Below, piece by piece: positions 5,101 to 8,172 of a DNA stretch of 8,172 bases. The notes beneath the pieces were generated by a model, which was not told where the DNA came from, did no database searches, and worked only from the letters and a program-made list of their open reading frames with translations. Positions within the stretch are counted from its first letter, which is position 1. Each line of letters starts with the position of its first letter. The translations under genes and the position numbers were made by a program. The DNA comes from JADKIH01 sp031411835 (GTDB lineage Bacteria > Bacteroidota > Bacteroidia > AKYH767-A > 2013-40CM-41-45): positions 1-8,172 of the forward strand of contig JANOBV010000118.1 of NCBI GenBank assembly GCA_031411835.1, given 5' to 3'.

Positions 5101-7788
5101 ATGAAAAAAATATTTCTTATTACTTTTGCCCTTCTTTTGAATGGCCTTGTTTCTCAAAGTCAGATCACTTGGGAAAAACTTTTTAGTGCAAAAAACACTG
5201 ATGTCTTCAGAAGCGTACAGGAAGTTCCTACTGGCGGTTATGTAATTGCCGGTTACACTTCCGACTCTACAGTGAGCGACTCTGATGCTTATGTTGTGAG
5301 AATGTCAGCAAGTGGTGACACCCTATGGACATACAGACAAAATATTGGGCTGAGCAAAAAAGACTTATTCTACAAAGTAATTAATACATCAGATGGCGGT
5401 TTTGCAATGTGTGGTTACACTAGCAGTATTACCGGAATTTCTGACGATATATTAATTGTCAAATTAAGTTCAAGCGGACAAATGATTTGGACTAAAACAA
5501 TTGGTGGATCTGGAAGAGATCGAGCGCAAGATATCATCGAATTAAGTAATGGTTCGTTTGCTATCGCAGGTTATACAACTTCCCCACCGGCTTTATATTA
5601 CGATGCCTTTCTTTATAAAGTTGATGCCAATGGAGATTCGCTTTGGTATAAGCGATATGGAACTTCTGTGTATGATGATGCTAATACTGTTAGGGCTTTG
5701 TCGAATGGTGGGTTTTTACTTGGCGGACAAAGTACGAATGGAGCAAATGGTTTTGATCAATTCTTAATTCGTACTAATGATTCAGGTGATACTCTATGGA
5801 CTAGAAAATTTGGAACGGCCGGAACAGACAACATCGAATACATCGCTGTTGGCAATAATTCTTTCTTTCTTGCCGGTGGAACAAATGGTGCAGGCGTAGG
5901 TGGAGATGATGGTTATGTTGTAAAAACTGATACATCAGGAAATGTTTTGTGGACCAAGACGTATGGCGGTTCTGCTCCAGACGATTTCCATCGTGTAGAA
6001 ATTACAAGTGATGGTGGATTGGTCATGTCAGGTACAACTAGCAGTACAGGCGCTCTTCAACCAAACATGTGGTTAATGCGTGCAAACGCTACAGGTGATT
6101 CATTGTGGTCACGAGCATTTGGTGGCGACAATCACGATCATGGTTACAGTGGAATGGAGACTACAGATGGTGGATTTATTTTAGTTGGACACACTGGTAG
6201 TTTTGGATTTAATGGTGAAGATGGTTATGTAGTAAAGACCGATGCAAACGGAGATATTTCCAATCATCTTACTTATACTACTGTAAGTGCTTTAGTAACT
6301 CCAACAGCAGTTGGTTGTGGAACTTCAAATGTTCAAGTTAAAGTTATTATCAGGAACTTCGGAAATGAAACTGTTCCAAATGTTCCTGCTACCGCAGTAA
6401 TAAGTGGTCCATTAAGTACAACTTTAAATAGTACATATAACGGAAATTTTGTTCCTCAAGATGCTGACACGCTTGTATTCACGACTACGATAAACACAAC
6501 TTCAGGTGGAACTTATACTTTTGTTTTATCTACATTGAATAACAATGATGTTTATCCCGCACGAAATTCATTGACAGTCGTACTTACAATTGAAGGTACT
6601 GTTGCAGCTCCTGTTACTACAAATGGAATGAATTGCGGACCGGGAACTGTTACACTTAGTGGAACTTCTGCAGGAACTATTTATTGGTATAATGTTGCTT
6701 CAGGTGGAACTGCACTTGGATCAGGAACTAATTTTACAACCCCTTCTATTTCGTCAACTTCAACATACTATGCGCAAAGCGGAGTGACTTGTCCAAGTGC
6801 GCGTGTGGCAGTTATTGCAACAATCAATTCTATTCCTAGTGCACCAACAGCAACTGATGGTGCTCGTTGTGGAACTGGAACGGTTAACCTTTCTGCAAGC
6901 TCTGCAAGTACAATTGAATGGTATGACGTAAGCACAGGCGGAACTTCACTTACTACAGGTGCAAATTTCACCACTCCTTCTATTTCAACTACAACTCCAT
7001 ATTACGTACAAGCTGTTGATGCAAATACTTGCACAAGCTCAAGAGCAACTGTTACAGCAACTATTAATACTGTGCCCGCAGATCCGACAACAACCGATGG
7101 CATTTTCTGTGGGGCCGGTGGGACTTCAACATTACTTGCATCTGGAGGTGGAATTTATTGGTATGATGATGCAGTTGGTACAAATCAAGTTGGTACAGGT
7201 GGGGTTTGGGTAACACCATCTCTTTCCGGAACAACTACATTCTACGCTCAATCTTTCAATGGTCTTTGCGGTAGTGCGTTCATTCCTGCTACTGCAACTA
7301 TGGTTGGATTACCAAGTGTTTCTGTCGGACCTGATACTGCAGTTGAATTCGGAACAGCATACGTAATGGATGCAGGTCCTGGCTTTTCTTTTTACCAATG
7401 GAATACAGGTGACCAAACACAAACTACAGAAGCGCTTTATCCAGATACATTTTGTGTTACTGTAACAGATGCAAATGGTTGCACAAATTCTGATTGTGCA
7501 ATCATCGATTTCTTCGTCGGAGTTTCTGATGCAAATAATAATTCTGCATTCAGTATTTATCCTAATCCGGTAAAAGATAATTTCAATATCGAATTTAATA
7601 GAAGCATGAAAAATTCTGTTATAAACATCATTGATGTCTCAGGTAAAATTGTGCTTGTAAATAATTTTGAAAAAGCAGACATAGGAACTAAACAAACGAT
7701 CAACACTTCTTCTCTCGCATCCGGAATTTATTTCGTAAGAATTACTTCGGAAGATAAACAGTTTTTTAGGAAGCTGGTTGTTGAGTAA
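5101..7788 (+). CDS. Secreted T9SS cargo paralogue: 7-repeat propeller, CARDB-like domain, 3 Ig_7 repeats, PKD-like module, type A sorting domain
   Basis: This 895-residue protein has the same architecture as its upstream neighbour in shorter form and probably goes by Sec and T9SS to the cell surface. Residues 1-21 are a signal peptide (MKKIFLITFALLLNGL, ending SQSQ). Residues 22-385 are seven propeller-type repeats ending in W (units close with TLW, MIW, SLW, TLW, VLW, SLW). Residues 390-500 are CARDB-like. Three Ig_7 domains begin at residues 502, 579 and 659. Residues 738-810 are PKD/Ig-like (FYQWNTGDQ, CVTVTDANGC). Residues 817-895 are the sorting domain, with the canonical YPNP, DVSGK, SGIYFVRI and a KLVVE end. 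The ATG at 5101 starts directly with a KK-plus-hydrophobic signal, so the start is well supported. No convincing promoter matches the consensus in the 34-nt gap after the terminator. No enzymatic motif is visible; binding or adhesion is an inference. Confidence 0.94.
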   Translation: MKKIFLITFALLLNGLVSQSQITWEKLFSAKNTDVFRSVQEVPTGGYVIAGYTSDSTVSDSDAYVVRMSASGDTLWTYRQNIGLSKKDLFYKVINTSDGGFAMCGYTSSITGISDDILIVKLSSSGQMIWTKTIGGSGRDRAQDIIELSNGSFAIAGYTTSPPALYYDAFLYKVDANGDSLWYKRYGTSVYDDANTVRALSNGGFLLGGQSTNGANGFDQFLIRTNDSGDTLWTRKFGTAGTDNIEYIAVGNNSFFLAGGTNGAGVGGDDGYVVKTDTSGNVLWTKTYGGSAPDDFHRVEITSDGGLVMSGTTSSTGALQPNMWLMRANATGDSLWSRAFGGDNHDHGYSGMETTDGGFILVGHTGSFGFNGEDGYVVKTDANGDISNHLTYTTVSALVTPTAVGCGTSNVQVKVIIRNFGNETVPNVPATAVISGPLSTTLNSTYNGNFVPQDADTLVFTTTINTTSGGTYTFVLSTLNNNDVYPARNSLTVVLTIEGTVAAPVTTNGMNCGPGTVTLSGTSAGTIYWYNVASGGTALGSGTNFTTPSISSTSTYYAQSGVTCPSARVAVIATINSIPSAPTATDGARCGTGTVNLSASSASTIEWYDVSTGGTSLTTGANFTTPSISTTTPYYVQAVDANTCTSSRATVTATINTVPADPTTTDGIFCGAGGTSTLLASGGGIYWYDDAVGTNQVGTGGVWVTPSLSGTTTFYAQSFNGLCGSAFIPATATMVGLPSVSVGPDTAVEFGTAYVMDAGPGFSFYQWNTGDQTQTTEALYPDTFCVTVTDANGCTNSDCAIIDFFVGVSDANNNSAFSIYPNPVKDNFNIEFNRSMKNSVINIIDVSGKIVLVNNFEKADIGTKQTINTSSLASGIYFVRITSEDKQFFRKLVVE
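5164..6255 (+). repeat. Seven propeller-type repeats in gene 2
   Basis: Seven units of about 50-54 residues share the DGG(F/L)-like core, a VVKTD-type strand and a closing W, as in gene 1. Several cores are modified: PTGGY in unit 1, SNGSF in unit 3, SNGGF in unit 4 and GNNSF in unit 5. Units 6 and 7 are most like units 6 and 7 of gene 1: TSDGG in both, and HDHGY (residues 345-349) followed by GMETTDGGF against HDHAY and GIETSDGGF. This position-specific match points to duplication of a whole propeller and not independent assembly of blades. Confidence 0.85.
6604..7311 (+). repeat. Array of three Ig_7 (CHU_C-associated) domains in gene 2
   Basis: The domains begin at about 6604, 6835 and 7075 (77-80 residues each). 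The first two have CG.GTV(T/N)LS, a (Y/E)WY strand, GGT.L..G.NFTTPSIS, YYAQ or YYVQ, and C.S.R.(A/T)V.ATIN. The third is divergent (CGAGGTSTLLASGGG, VWVTPSLSG, CGSAF). Each has the two Cys that probably form a disulfide. The array is five domains shorter than that of gene 1 and has no inserted domain. Confidence 0.88.
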
Positions 7789-7814
7789 ATCGAAGTTCGT
7801 AATTCGTAAAAAAA

Positions 7815-7849
7815 GGCGGTAATGATCAAAGGATTATTACCGCCTTTTT
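7815..7849 (+). terminator. Intrinsic terminator after gene 2
   Basis: GGCGGTAATGATC at 7815-7827 pairs with GATTATTACCGCC at 7832-7844 (13 bp with one G-T wobble) around an AAAG loop, followed by TTTTT (7845-7849). A run of A directly before the stem makes it plausible in both directions. It lies 26 nt after the stop codon of gene 2. Confidence 0.93.
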
Positions 7850-7924
7850 CATTGCCGTCAGCTTTAGCTTAATGTCATTTAGTTAAGGCGAATAATGCAT
7901 TCGTTGTCAACTTATAGATTATTA

Positions 7925-7938
7925 GGCCCGTTAGGGCC
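7925..7938. repeat. Small GGCCC/GGGCC hairpin
   Basis: GGCCC at 7925-7929 and GGGCC at 7934-7938 form a 5-bp GC stem with a GTTA loop. It stands at the outer edge of the larger inverted-repeat element, and its right half is also part of the outer arm of that element. There is no T-tract, so it is not a standard terminator. Confidence 0.7.
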
Positions 7939-8172
7939 ATACTTTTGGTAAGACTAAACTACATAAGCATGTCAAGCCCCTTTAGGGGCGCACTCTTTAA
8001 GCAGTACGCATGTGTCCTTTAATTCAACCGGATAAAAGTTCCTGCATATATTGGTTGCATTCGACTTACTCTCATGTACAATTGTGAAAAAAGCTGTGTG
8101 TTTAAAGAGTGCGCCCCTAAAGGGGCTTTGCGCTCATTCCTAGTCCCAGGGTTACCAAGAGGCAGGCCCTAA
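7931..8172. repeat. Nested inverted-repeat element at the window end (242 bp)
   Basis: The inner arms are a perfect 26-bp inverted repeat, 7975-8000 against 8102-8127 (AGCCCCTTTAGGGGCGCACT and so on). Outside them, 7931-7951 (TTAGGGCC, then TTGGTAA) pairs imperfectly, 17 of 21, with 8152-8172 at the last base of the window; a GACTA follows the outer arm on both sides. Each inner arm contains its own hairpin: GCCCC-TTTA-GGGGC at 7976-7989 and GCCCC-TAAA-GGGGC at 8113-8126. The 101-bp centre (8001-8101) has no ORF and no further symmetry that I can see. It could be a MITE-like or REP/BIME-like intergenic element, or two copies of one hairpin repeat in opposite orientation. The right boundary is cut by the window. 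Confidence 0.85.

Noticed and set aside
6959..7213. Plus-strand 84-codon ORF inside gene 2
   Set aside because: It is an out-of-frame shadow rich in Leu and Gln, produced by the repetitive Thr/Ser codons of the Ig_7 array.
8001..8101. Gene or small RNA in the centre of the terminal inverted repeat
   Set aside because: I see no ORF, no clear promoter and no stable stem. It may only be spacer.

Overview
The window looks like a piece of a Bacteroidota genome, probably from an environmental lineage in the Cytophagales/Chitinophagales/Sphingobacteriales range. The DNA is AT-rich. The first gene has a Bacteroidota-type promoter (TTG, 18-nt gap, TACTTTTG). Both large proteins end in a type IX secretion system (T9SS) type A sorting domain, and both carry arrays of the Ig-like domain known from Cytophaga hutchinsonii-type surface proteins (the Ig_7 / 'CHU_C associated' family). 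I cannot place the organism more precisely.

Layout. Bases 1-75 are a perfect inverted repeat with 37-bp arms that starts at the very first base. Bases 79 to about 376 hold four degenerate tandem copies of a unit of about 72 bp. Bases 377 to about 695 have no convincing gene, only small hairpins. Gene 1 (750-5015, +) encodes a 1421-residue secreted protein: signal peptide, seven propeller-type repeats, a CARDB-like beta-sandwich, eight Ig_7 domains (the first interrupted by a second beta-sandwich of about 139 residues), a PKD/Ig-like module and the T9SS sorting domain. A strong intrinsic terminator follows at 5041-5066. Gene 2 (5101-7788, +) encodes an 895-residue paralogue with the same order of domains, but only three Ig_7 domains and no inserted sandwich. 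A second strong terminator lies at 7815-7849. Bases 7931-8172 form a nested inverted-repeat element with GCCCC/GGGGC hairpins that ends at the last base of the window.

How the parts fit. The two genes are tandem paralogues on the same strand, separated by a terminator, so they are probably separate transcription units. Both products should pass the inner membrane by Sec, cross the outer membrane by T9SS, and be released or anchored at the cell surface. No enzyme motif is visible. A binding, adhesive or structural surface role is the most that can be inferred. No complete multi-gene system (defence, secretion machinery or metabolic pathway) is present. The least explained parts are the palindrome and 72-bp repeats upstream, the nested inverted repeat downstream, and the domain inserted inside the first Ig_7 repeat of gene 1. 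Repeat-like sequence at both exact ends suggests that this may be a whole contig whose assembly stopped in repeats.
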